From assembly GCA_022844045.1 (NCBI GenBank), contig JALHMM010000017.1, forward strand, positions 1-61,959: 61,959 nucleotides of DNA, written 5' to 3'. A program made the translations under genes and the position numbers. The notes under the pieces were generated by a model that was given only the letters and a program-made list of their open reading frames with translations, was not told the DNA's origin and searched no databases. Source of the DNA: Reyranellaceae bacterium (GTDB lineage: Bacteria > Pseudomonadota > Alphaproteobacteria > Reyranellales > Reyranellaceae). Shown in pieces: positions 55,235 to 61,959 of the stretch (position 1 is its first letter; every line of letters begins with the position of its first letter).

Positions 55235-55930
55235 ATGCCCGGCTATTCGTCCGCTCTGATCGTCGGTACCGGTCCAGGGCTCAGCGCCTCGCTGGCCCGC
55301 CTGTTCGCCCGCGAGGGCATGCGTGTCGCCTTGGCCGCGCGCAACACCGACAAGCTCGCCGCTCTGGCGGCCGAGACCAAGGCCGCGACCTTCGCCTGCG
55401 ACGCCACCGATGCCGCGCAGGTGTCGAAACTCTTCCAGGATGTCGAGCGCGCGAACGGCAGCCCTGACGTGGTCGTCTACAACGCCTCGGCGCGGGCTCG
55501 CGGGCCGGTGGCCGAGCTGGTGCCCGCCGACGTGCAGCGCGCCATCCAGATCAGCGCCTTCGGCGGCTTTCTCGTCTCGCAGGAAGCGGCCAAACGCATG
55601 CTGCCCAAGGGCCACGGCGCGATCCTGCTCACCGGCGCCTCGGCGAGCGTCAAGGGCTACCCGCTATCGGCGCCCTTCGCGATGGGCAAGTTCGCGCTGC
55701 GTGGTTTGGCGCAGAGCATGGCGCGCGAGCTGGCGCCCAAGGGCATCCATGTCGCGCACTTCGTGATCGATGGCGGCATCCGCTCGGCTGCGCGTACCGA
55801 TCCGGCCAACAACCCGGACTCGCTACTCGACCCCGACGCCATCGCCACCAGCTACTTCCACGTGCTGCAACAACCGCGCAGCGCGTGGACGTGGGAGGTC
55901 GAGCTGCGTCCCTGGGTCGAGACGTTCTGA
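55235..55930 (+). CDS. SDR-family oxidoreductase with Tyr-to-Phe active site
   Basis: A 231-aa SDR: LIVGTGPGLSASLARLFARE for the cofactor, YNASARARGPV, and LLTGASASVKGYPLSA with the catalytic Ser, but F148-A-M-G-K152 replaces Y-x-x-x-K. Related SDRs with the FAMGKFALRGLAQ motif are known from sequence databases and are of uncertain activity. Seven bases after livF, so probably co-transcribed with the transporter. Confidence 0.8.
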   Translation: MPGYSSALIVGTGPGLSASLARLFAREGMRVALAARNTDKLAALAAETKAATFACDATDAAQVSKLFQDVERANGSPDVVVYNASARARGPVAELVPADVQRAIQISAFGGFLVSQEAAKRMLPKGHGAILLTGASASVKGYPLSAPFAMGKFALRGLAQSMARELAPKGIHVAHFVIDGGIRSAARTDPANNPDSLLDPDAIATSYFHVLQQPRSAWTWEVELRPWVETF

Positions 55931-55940
55931 GGCCACAACT

Positions 55941-56205
55941 GTCGTCTGAGCGCAGCGAAAGACCTCGCGGTCGAACGACCAAAGAGTTGCGGTGCCGGAT
56001 GACCTCCAGCGGCTTTCGCGACCGATAGAATCACCGCGGGATCCTTCGCTGCGCTCAGGATGACGGGTTGGGTCACTCCGTCGTCCTGAGCGCAGCGAAG
56101 GACCTCGCGGTTGAATGATCAATGAATTGCGGCGCCGGATGGCCTCCGGCGCCGCTTGCTTTTGTGGTGACCACCGCCAGGTCCTTCGCCGCGCTCAGGA
56201 CGACG
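55941..56205. repeat. Two tandem GTCGTCCTGAGCGCAGCG inverted repeats
   Basis: Two units, 55941-56063 and 56079-56205, each with outer arms like GTCGTC(C)TGAGCGCAGCGAA(G/A)GACCTC and complement and a variable centre holding GTTGCGGTGCCGGATG or GTTGCGGCGCCGGATG... (inner part conserved between the units). They fill the 284-bp space between convergent genes. Confidence 0.75.
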
Positions 56206-56214
56206 GGGGAGCGG

Positions 56215-57480
56215 CTATGACGCCGCCGAGGTTATGTTCCGCGGCACATCCCTGAACGGCTTCTCGGCGTCGATGCTCGACTCCTTCGGCATCTTCAGCA
56301 CGCGCTCGGAGATGATATTGCGCTGAATCTCATCGGTGCCGCCGGCGATCGAGCAGGCCGGCACCGAGATCAGGATCTCCGCGATCGTGCCGTTGAGCGG
56401 GCCATCCTCGCCGCTCAGCAGCGAGGCGGCGCCGGTGATCGAGGTGTGCACGCGCGCCGCGGCGCGCGCGACGTGGCTGGCGATCAGCTTGCCCAGCGAG
56501 CCTTCCGGCCCCTGTGGCCGGCCCTGCTCCTGCGCGGTGCGCGCGCGGCGCGCCGTCCATTCCGCCGATTTCGACATGATCAGCAACTTGGCGATCTCCT
56601 GGCGCACCACGGGATCGTTGATCGCGCCGGTCTCGCGCGCGCGGCTCATCACCAGATCGACGCGGCCGGCGCGCTGCGGATACCACTTGTAGGGCTCCAT
56701 CGTCGTGGCGATCTCGGCCTTTTCTTCCTCGTAGATGCGGCCCTGGCGTCCGGCGCCGCTGGCCAGCGAGCGCATGCCGTCGGCGCCGCGGCGCTCATGC
56801 ATCAGCGTCGTGGTCGCGACCGTCCAGCCGTCGCCGGTATTCTCCAGCATGAACTCCGGCTCGACGATGGCGTCGGTGAAGAACACCTGGTTGAACGAGG
56901 CATGGCCGTTCATCTGCTTCAGCGGATGGACCTGCACGCCGGGCTGCTTCATGTCGATGATGAAATAGGTCAGGCCCTTGTGCTTGCGCGCGTCCCAGTC
57001 GGAGCGTGCCAGCAGCAGGCCCCAATGCGCCTTGTGCGCGCTGGTGTTCCAGACCTTCTGGCCGTTGATCACCCACTTGTTGCCCTTCAGATCGGCGCGC
57101 GTCACCGCGCCGGCGAGATCCGAGCCGCTGCCCGGCTCGCTGAACAGCTGGCACCAGGTGTCCTCGCCGGTGAGGATGCGGCGCAGGAACTTTTCCTTAT
57201 GCAGCTTGCTGCCGTGCGCGAGGATGGTCGCGGCCGCCAGCGTACGGATGCCGGCCTTGGCGACACCCACGGCGCCGATGCGCGCGAATTCCTCGTCGAC
57301 CACCGCGATGAGGCCGACCGGCAGGTCACGGCCGTACCATTCCTTCGGCCAGTGCGGCGCGCCCCAGCCCGAATCGCACAGCTTGTTGCGCCACTCGACG
57401 AGGCCGAGGTTGGGATCCCAGTTCTTCTCCAGCCAGGCCCGGACTTCGGCGCGGACGGAGGCTTCGTTGACGTCGGTCAT
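56215..57480 (-). CDS. Acyl-CoA dehydrogenase
   Basis: A 421-aa FAD-dependent acyl-CoA dehydrogenase. TWCQLFSEPGSGSDLAGAVT (FAD and substrate loop), GNKWVINGQKVWNTSAHKAH, LVDEEFARIGA-like N-terminal helix, and a C-terminal GGTDEIQRNIISERVL that carries the IAGGTDEIQRN motif. It introduces an alpha-beta double bond in an acyl-CoA. The pair with the downstream gene (57495) is typical of heteromeric ACAD couples used for aromatic, terpenoid or steroid side-chain CoAs. ATG at 57480. Confidence 0.92.
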   Translation of the reverse strand: MTDVNEASVRAEVRAWLEKNWDPNLGLVEWRNKLCDSGWGAPHWPKEWYGRDLPVGLIAVVDEEFARIGAVGVAKAGIRTLAAATILAHGSKLHKEKFLRRILTGEDTWCQLFSEPGSGSDLAGAVTRADLKGNKWVINGQKVWNTSAHKAHWGLLLARSDWDARKHKGLTYFIIDMKQPGVQVHPLKQMNGHASFNQVFFTDAIVEPEFMLENTGDGWTVATTTLMHERRGADGMRSLASGAGRQGRIYEEEKAEIATTMEPYKWYPQRAGRVDLVMSRARETGAINDPVVRQEIAKLLIMSKSAEWTARRARTAQEQGRPQGPEGSLGKLIASHVARAAARVHTSITGAASLLSGEDGPLNGTIAEILISVPACSIAGGTDEIQRNIISERVLKMPKESSIDAEKPFRDVPRNITSAAS

Positions 57481-57494
57481 GATTCCGTCCTCCC

Positions 57495-58607
57495 TCAGGC
57501 TGCCCAGCGCTGCATCATCAGCTCGCGGTGATAGGCGGCGTCGCCCAGCATCACCTCCGAGCTCTTGGCGCGCTTGAACCACAGATGCGAGTCGTTGTCC
57601 CAGGTGAAGCCGATGCCACCGTGGATCTGGATGGTGTGGATCGCCGTCTGCAGCACGGCTTCGGACGCCGAGGCCTTGGCCAGCGAGGCGATCGCCGGCA
57701 GATCGGCGTCGCCGTCATCGACGGCCGCCGCCGCGTAGTAGGCCGCCGACTTGGCCAACTCGACATCGACCAGCATGTCGGCCTGCTTGTGCTTCATCGA
57801 CTGGAACGAGGCGATCGGCCGGCCGAACTGCATGCGCATCTTGGCGTAGTCGAGCGCACTCTCCCGCAGCTTCTCGGCCACGCCCACCATCTCGTTGGCC
57901 AGGCACACCGCGGCGCGGGTCAGGGTCGTGGCGAAGGGCGCGGCCGCGCCGCCCACAGGCCCCAGCGGCGTGGCGTCGACCGACTTGAAGCTGAGCTTCG
58001 CCAGCTTGCGCGTCGTGTCGATGGTCTTCAGCAGCTTGCGCTGCAGCCCGGCCGCGTCGCCGCGCACGGTGAACAGCGACAGGCCCTGCGTCGTGCGCGC
58101 CAGCACGACGATGAGATCGGCGGTGTGGCCATCGAGGACGAAACTCTTCACGCCGTCGAGCTTGTAGCCGCCGCCGGCAGCCGTCGCCGTCATCCGCACA
58201 CTCTCGGGATCCCAGTTGCCGCTTTCCTCGGTGAACGCCACCGTCGCGACGGTCTCGCCCGAGGCGATGCCGGGCAGCAGCGCCTTCTTCTGCGCCTCGT
58301 CGCCGGCGTCGAGGATCGTGTAGGCGGCGAAGGTCGAAGCGAAGAGAGGCGCACAGAGCACGGTGCGGCCGGCCTCTTCCAGGACGATGCACAATTCCGA
58401 GCATCCAAAACCCTGCCCGCCATAGGCCTCGGGGATCGCCACCGCGGTCAAGCCGATCTCCTGGTTGATCTTTTTCCAGGCATCGCGCTCCCAGCCGCTG
58501 TCGGTTTCCATCAGGCGGCGAACCTCCTTGGTGGGTGACTTACCCTCCAGGAACCGTCGCAGAATCGAGCGGAATTCCTCCTGCTCGCTGGTGAAGCTAA
58601 ACTTCAT
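57495..58607 (-). CDS. Acyl-CoA dehydrogenase (partner subunit-like)
   Basis: A 370-aa acyl-CoA dehydrogenase: MKFSFTSEQEEFRSILRRFL, IPEAYGGQGFGCSELCIVLE, VATVAFTEESGNWDPESVRM, RMQFGRPIASFQSMKHKQAD and IQIHGGIGFTWDNDSHLWFK. It lacks some canonical residues of the first gene, consistent with a hetero-dimer. The ATG at 58607 has GGAGG upstream. First gene of the two-gene ACAD operon; divergent from selO. Confidence 0.9.
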   Translation of the reverse strand: MKFSFTSEQEEFRSILRRFLEGKSPTKEVRRLMETDSGWERDAWKKINQEIGLTAVAIPEAYGGQGFGCSELCIVLEEAGRTVLCAPLFASTFAAYTILDAGDEAQKKALLPGIASGETVATVAFTEESGNWDPESVRMTATAAGGGYKLDGVKSFVLDGHTADLIVVLARTTQGLSLFTVRGDAAGLQRKLLKTIDTTRKLAKLSFKSVDATPLGPVGGAAAPFATTLTRAAVCLANEMVGVAEKLRESALDYAKMRMQFGRPIASFQSMKHKQADMLVDVELAKSAAYYAAAAVDDGDADLPAIASLAKASASEAVLQTAIHTIQIHGGIGFTWDNDSHLWFKRAKSSEVMLGDAAYHRELMMQRWAA

Positions 58608-58706
58608 GGCCTGATCCTCCTGGGCGCACTGTAGTGGGAACCGCTGCCCGCGGGGAATCATTGGTGATAGGTTGCCAGCGCAAGGCTTGGCCCGACAGGC
58701 GAAACG

Positions 58707-60197
58707 ATGGCGAACGATACTGGCGTCCCGGTTTTCGACACGATCCACTGGCCCTTCGACAACAGCTACGCGCGGCTGCCGGAGCGCTTCTACGCGCGCC
58801 TGCCGCCGACCCCGGTGGCGGCGCCGCGCCTGATCAAGCTCAACGAGGCGCTGGCGCGCGAGCTCGGTCTCGACCCGCGTCATTTGACCAGCCCAGCCAC
58901 GGTGGAAATGCTGGCGGGCAACCGCATCGCCGAAGGCTCCGAGCCGATCGCGCAGGCCTATGCCGGCCACCAGTTCGGTAACTTCGTGCCCCAGCTGGGC
59001 GACGGCCGCGCTATCCTGCTGGGCGAGGTCGTCGACACCAAAGGTCAGCGCCGCGACATCCAGCTCAAGGGCTCGGGCCCGACGCCCTTCTCGCGCCGCG
59101 GCGATGGCCGCGCGGCGCTGGGACCGGTGCTACGGGAGTACATCGTGAGTGAGGCGATGTACGCCCTGGGCATCCCGACCACGCGTTCGCTGGCCGCCGT
59201 GATGACCGGCGAGGCGGTGCTGCGCGAGACGGCCCTGCCCGGCGCCGTACTGACCCGCGTCGCCTCGAGCCATATCCGCGTCGGCACCTTCCAGTACTTC
59301 GCCGCGCGCCAGGACGTCGAGGCGTTGCGCTTGCTGGCCGACCATGTCATCGCCCGCCACTACCCTGAAACCGCTGGCGACTACCGCGCGCTGTTCGAGG
59401 CCGTTTTGGCGCGCCAGGCCGCGCTGGTGGCGCGCTGGATGAATGTCGGCTTCATCCACGGCGTGATGAACACCGACAACACCACGATATCGGGCGAGAC
59501 CATCGACTACGGTCCCTGCGCCTTCATGGACGCCTACCACCCGAACACGGTGTTCAGCTCGATCGACCAGGGCGGTCGCTATGCCTATGCCAATCAGGGC
59601 CGCATCGCCGTCTGGAACCTCGCGCGCTTCGCCGAGACTTTGCTGCCGTTGTTCTCCGAGGACGACGATCAGGCGCTGGCCCAGGCCAACGAATCGCTGC
59701 AGAAATTCTCCGGCCTGTTCGCCGATGCCTGGTTCTCCGGCCTGCGCGGCAAGCTTGGCCTGAGCGACGCCCAGCCCGAGGACGAAAAGCTGGCGCAGGA
59801 TCTGCTCAACGCCATGGCCGCCAACAGCGCCGACTTCACCCTGACCTTCCGCGGTCTGTGCGACGCGGCCGCCGATCCCGATGCGGATCGCGGCGTGCGC
59901 GACCTGTTCCTCGATCCCACAGCCTACGATTCCTGGGCGGTGCGCTGGCGGCAACGGCTGAGCGGCGATCCCGCGGCTCGGCGTGCCGCGATGCGGGCGG
60001 TCAACCCCGCCTACATTCCGCGCAACCATCGGGTCGAGGCGGCGCTGTCGGCGGCGATCCAGCATGGCGACTTCGAGCCCTTCGAGGAGCTGCTGGTGGT
60101 GTTGTCGCGGCCGTTCGAGGAGCGGCCCGAGTTCGCCGCCTACGCCGAACCACCGCTGGAGGGCCAGCGCGTCTACCAGACCTTCTGCGGCACCTGA
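58707..60197 (+). CDS. selO: Protein adenylyltransferase SelO (YdiU)
   Basis: A 496-aa SelO-family pseudokinase that AMPylates Ser/Thr/Tyr on redox proteins. Hallmarks: [76 protein letters not shown] (active-site loop) and [12 protein letters not shown]. The protein ends FCGT: Cys494 occupies the selenocysteine position of animal SelO. Divergent from the acyl-CoA dehydrogenase operon with a 99-bp gap. Confidence 0.95.
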   Translation: MANDTGVPVFDTIHWPFDNSYARLPERFYARLPPTPVAAPRLIKLNEALARELGLDPRHLTSPATVEMLAGNRIAEGSEPIAQAYAGHQFGNFVPQLGDGRAILLGEVVDTKGQRRDIQLKGSGPTPFSRRGDGRAALGPVLREYIVSEAMYALGIPTTRSLAAVMTGEAVLRETALPGAVLTRVASSHIRVGTFQYFAARQDVEALRLLADHVIARHYPETAGDYRALFEAVLARQAALVARWMNVGFIHGVMNTDNTTISGETIDYGPCAFMDAYHPNTVFSSIDQGGRYAYANQGRIAVWNLARFAETLLPLFSEDDDQALAQANESLQKFSGLFADAWFSGLRGKLGLSDAQPEDEKLAQDLLNAMAANSADFTLTFRGLCDAAADPDADRGVRDLFLDPTAYDSWAVRWRQRLSGDPAARRAAMRAVNPAYIPRNHRVEAALSAAIQHGDFEPFEELLVVLSRPFEERPEFAAYAEPPLEGQRVYQTFCGT

Positions 60198-60255
60198 GGC
60201 GATGGACGCCGGCTGACGGGCGCGCTACAGCGCTGGCATCGGAGGATGCCGCGCA

Positions 60256-61893
60256 ATGGATAGTTTCGACTACATCATCGTCGGCGCCGGCTCGGCCGGC
60301 AGCGTGCTGGCCAGCCGGCTGAGCGAGGATGAAAAATCCACGGTCTGCGTGCTCGAGGCGGGGCCCAGCGACTGGCATCCGATGATCCATATCCCGGCCG
60401 GCTTCATGTACACGCTGGTCAATCCGAAAGTGAACTGGCTCTACACATCCGAGCCCAGCGAATGGACCGGCGGACGCGCGATCGCGGCACCACGCGGCAA
60501 GACGATCGGCGGCTCGGGCTCGATCAACGGCCACATCTACAATCGCGGCCAGCGCATGGATTTCGACGGCTGGGCGCAGCGCGGCAATCGCGGCTGGGGT
60601 TACGCCGACGTGCTGCCGTACTTCCGGCGCACCGAGAAGCGCATCGGCGAGAGCGACGCGACGTTCCGCGGCCGCGACGGCGCGCTGGACATCCTCGATC
60701 TCGACTGGCGCGATCCGCTTTGCGAGGCCTTCGTCGAGGGCGCCATGCAGATGGGCATCCCGCGCAACCCCGACTACAACGGCGCCTCGCAGGCCGGCGT
60801 CAGCTATGTCCAACGCCTGATCCGTAAGGGCCGCCGCTTCAGCTCGGCGCGCGCCTTCCTGCATCCGGCGATGAAGCGGCCGAACCTCACGGTACGCACG
60901 CACGCGCATGCCACGGAGATCATCTTCGAGGGTAAGCGCGCCGTCGGCATCCGCTACCTCAAGGGTGGCCGCGGCGGCGCACCCGTGGAGGTGCGCGCGC
61001 GCAAGGAGGTAATCCTGTGCGGCGGCACGGTGAACTCCCCGCAACTGCTGCAGGTGTCCGGCGTCGGCCCCTCTTCGTTGCTGCAGTCGCTGGGCATCGC
61101 GGTGAAGCACGACCTGCCGGGTGTCGGCGAGAACCTTCGCGACCACTACGCGCCGCGCTTCGTCGCCCGCGTCAAGAACGCACGCACGATCAACGAGCGC
61201 TCGCACGGGCTGAGCCTGGTGGGCGAGGTGCTGAAATACGCCTTCACCCGCAAGGGCATCCTCTCGCTCAACCCGACTCTAGTGTACGTGTTCTGGAAGT
61301 CCGACGAGCGCGTCGATAATCACGACCTGCAGCTCACCTTCACGCCGGCGAGCTACAAGGAGGGCGTGCAGTCCAAGCTCGACAACGAGCCCGGCATGAC
61401 CGTCGCGTCCTGGCAGCAGCGCCCCGACAGCATCGGCTATATCCGCATTCGCTCCAGCGATCCGTTGCAGGCGCCGATCATCCAGCCCAACTACCTCAGC
61501 GCCGAGAGCGACCGCCACGTGTTGCTCGCCGGCATGAAGCTGGCGCGCCGCCTGCTGGCGTCGAAACCGCTGGCGCAATACTACGACCACGAGATCTTCC
61601 CCGGCCCCAAGGTCCAGTCCGACGACGAGCTGATGGACGCCGCCAAGCAACGCGGCACCACGACCTTCCACCTCATGGGCACCTGCCGCATGGGGCCGGA
61701 AAGCGACCCCACCGCCGTGCTCGACGATCAGCTCCGGGTGCGCGGCATCGAGGGGCTGCGCGTGGTCGACGCCTCGATCATGCCGACCATGCCCTCGGCC
61801 AATCTCAACGCCTCGGTGCTGATGATCGCCGAAAAGGCCGCCGACATGATCCGCGGCCGCCAGCCACTCGAGGCGACGATCCTCAGGGATTGA
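60256..61893 (+). CDS. GMC-family FAD-dependent oxidoreductase
   Basis: A 545-aa GMC oxidoreductase, paralogue of 1518-3122. FAD motif FDYIIVGAGSAGSVLASRLS, GMC signature 1 GKTIGGSGSINGHIYNRG, signature 2 CGGTVNSPQLLQVSGVGPSS, active-site His in TTFHLMGTCRMG and Asn in SANLNASVLMIAEKA. It oxidises an alcohol with FAD; substrate unknown. Confidence 0.92.
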   Translation: MDSFDYIIVGAGSAGSVLASRLSEDEKSTVCVLEAGPSDWHPMIHIPAGFMYTLVNPKVNWLYTSEPSEWTGGRAIAAPRGKTIGGSGSINGHIYNRGQRMDFDGWAQRGNRGWGYADVLPYFRRTEKRIGESDATFRGRDGALDILDLDWRDPLCEAFVEGAMQMGIPRNPDYNGASQAGVSYVQRLIRKGRRFSSARAFLHPAMKRPNLTVRTHAHATEIIFEGKRAVGIRYLKGGRGGAPVEVRARKEVILCGGTVNSPQLLQVSGVGPSSLLQSLGIAVKHDLPGVGENLRDHYAPRFVARVKNARTINERSHGLSLVGEVLKYAFTRKGILSLNPTLVYVFWKSDERVDNHDLQLTFTPASYKEGVQSKLDNEPGMTVASWQQRPDSIGYIRIRSSDPLQAPIIQPNYLSAESDRHVLLAGMKLARRLLASKPLAQYYDHEIFPGPKVQSDDELMDAAKQRGTTTFHLMGTCRMGPESDPTAVLDDQLRVRGIEGLRVVDASIMPTMPSANLNASVLMIAEKAADMIRGRQPLEATILRD

Positions 61894-61959
61894 CCGAGGG
61901 TTATCGCATCTGGTTCTCGAGGCTGGGGGCGCGGGGCGCCCCGGGGGGGGGGGGCCCAC
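61894..61959. other. Contig end with poly-G run
   Basis: After the GMC stop the sequence ends in GGGCGCGGGGCGCCCC and a run of more than ten G followed by CCCAC. It reads as low-quality assembly end. No gene is seen. Confidence 0.6.

Noticed and set aside
61930..61959. Poly-G/C-rich palindrome at the window end as a terminator
   Set aside because: A run of more than ten G at a sequence end is better explained by assembly or sequencing error.

Overview
The window is high-GC DNA from an alphaproteobacterium. The gene block glyQ-glyS-ppdK, SppA-like protease, TrmN6-like methyltransferase and polyprenyl diphosphate synthase is typical of that class. Tripartite tricarboxylate (Tct) and Liv transporters, GMC oxidoreductases and acyl-CoA enzymes suggest an organotrophic Rhodospirillales/Reyranella-like or Bradyrhizobium-like soil or water organism. 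The genus is an inference. Several families of palindromic intergenic repeats recur throughout.

Layout. 0-15.9 kb: mostly minus-strand housekeeping genes (Nudix, GMC oxidoreductase, SDR, MeaB GTPase, DUF559 endonuclease, ppdK, glyS, glyQ, S49 protease, methyltransferase) and the plus-strand prenyl synthase. Two tandem small proteins at 11.7-12.8 kb carry a K-x-H...K pattern like phosphothreonine lyases and the lyase domain of LanKC enzymes. One has a promoter whose spacer holds a perfect operator palindrome.

15.9-22.1 kb: an island of visibly lower GC. It carries a tight minus-strand operon: a 60-aa peptide, a hairpin, three heme-oxygenase-like di-iron (HDO) proteins each with an N-terminal winged-helix/RRE-like domain, and a class III PLP aminotransferase with a Cys-rich tail. 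I read it as a candidate undescribed RiPP-type pathway. The island is bounded by the intact prenyl synthase gene and a second, frameshifted copy of its last 360 bp. Fragments of a tctB-like gene and a class III cyclase lie beside that second copy.

22.4-32.1 kb: accessory genes (TPR protein, caspase-like protein, cupin, winged-helix/TPR regulator, PAP2 phosphatase, AraC regulator, SnoaL-like protein, S1 protease, FAD oxidase, HExxH protein) mixed with gene fragments that match intact genes nearby. The fragments suggest a second old insertion at 23.35-28.98 kb.

32.4-36.8 kb: tctBAC uptake operon and a quinone-oxidoreductase-like MDR. 36.7-39.9 kb: membrane protein and TetR regulator sharing two operator palindromes, then two coupled amidohydrolases. 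39.9-42.2 kb: an EgtB-like SenA and a SenB-like glycosyltransferase, a candidate selenoneine locus with overlapping divergent start codons. 42.2-46.0 kb: translationally coupled VOC / acyl-CoA ligase / MDR / thioesterase operon. 46.1-50.5 kb: signal-peptidase-like protein, enolase-superfamily enzyme, IPMDH-like dehydrogenase, apt. 50.6-55.9 kb: livKHMGF-type branched-chain amino acid ABC operon with an SDR. 56.2-61.9 kb: acyl-CoA dehydrogenase pair, SelO AMPylase and a second GMC oxidoreductase. The last bases are a poly-G run that looks like a contig end.
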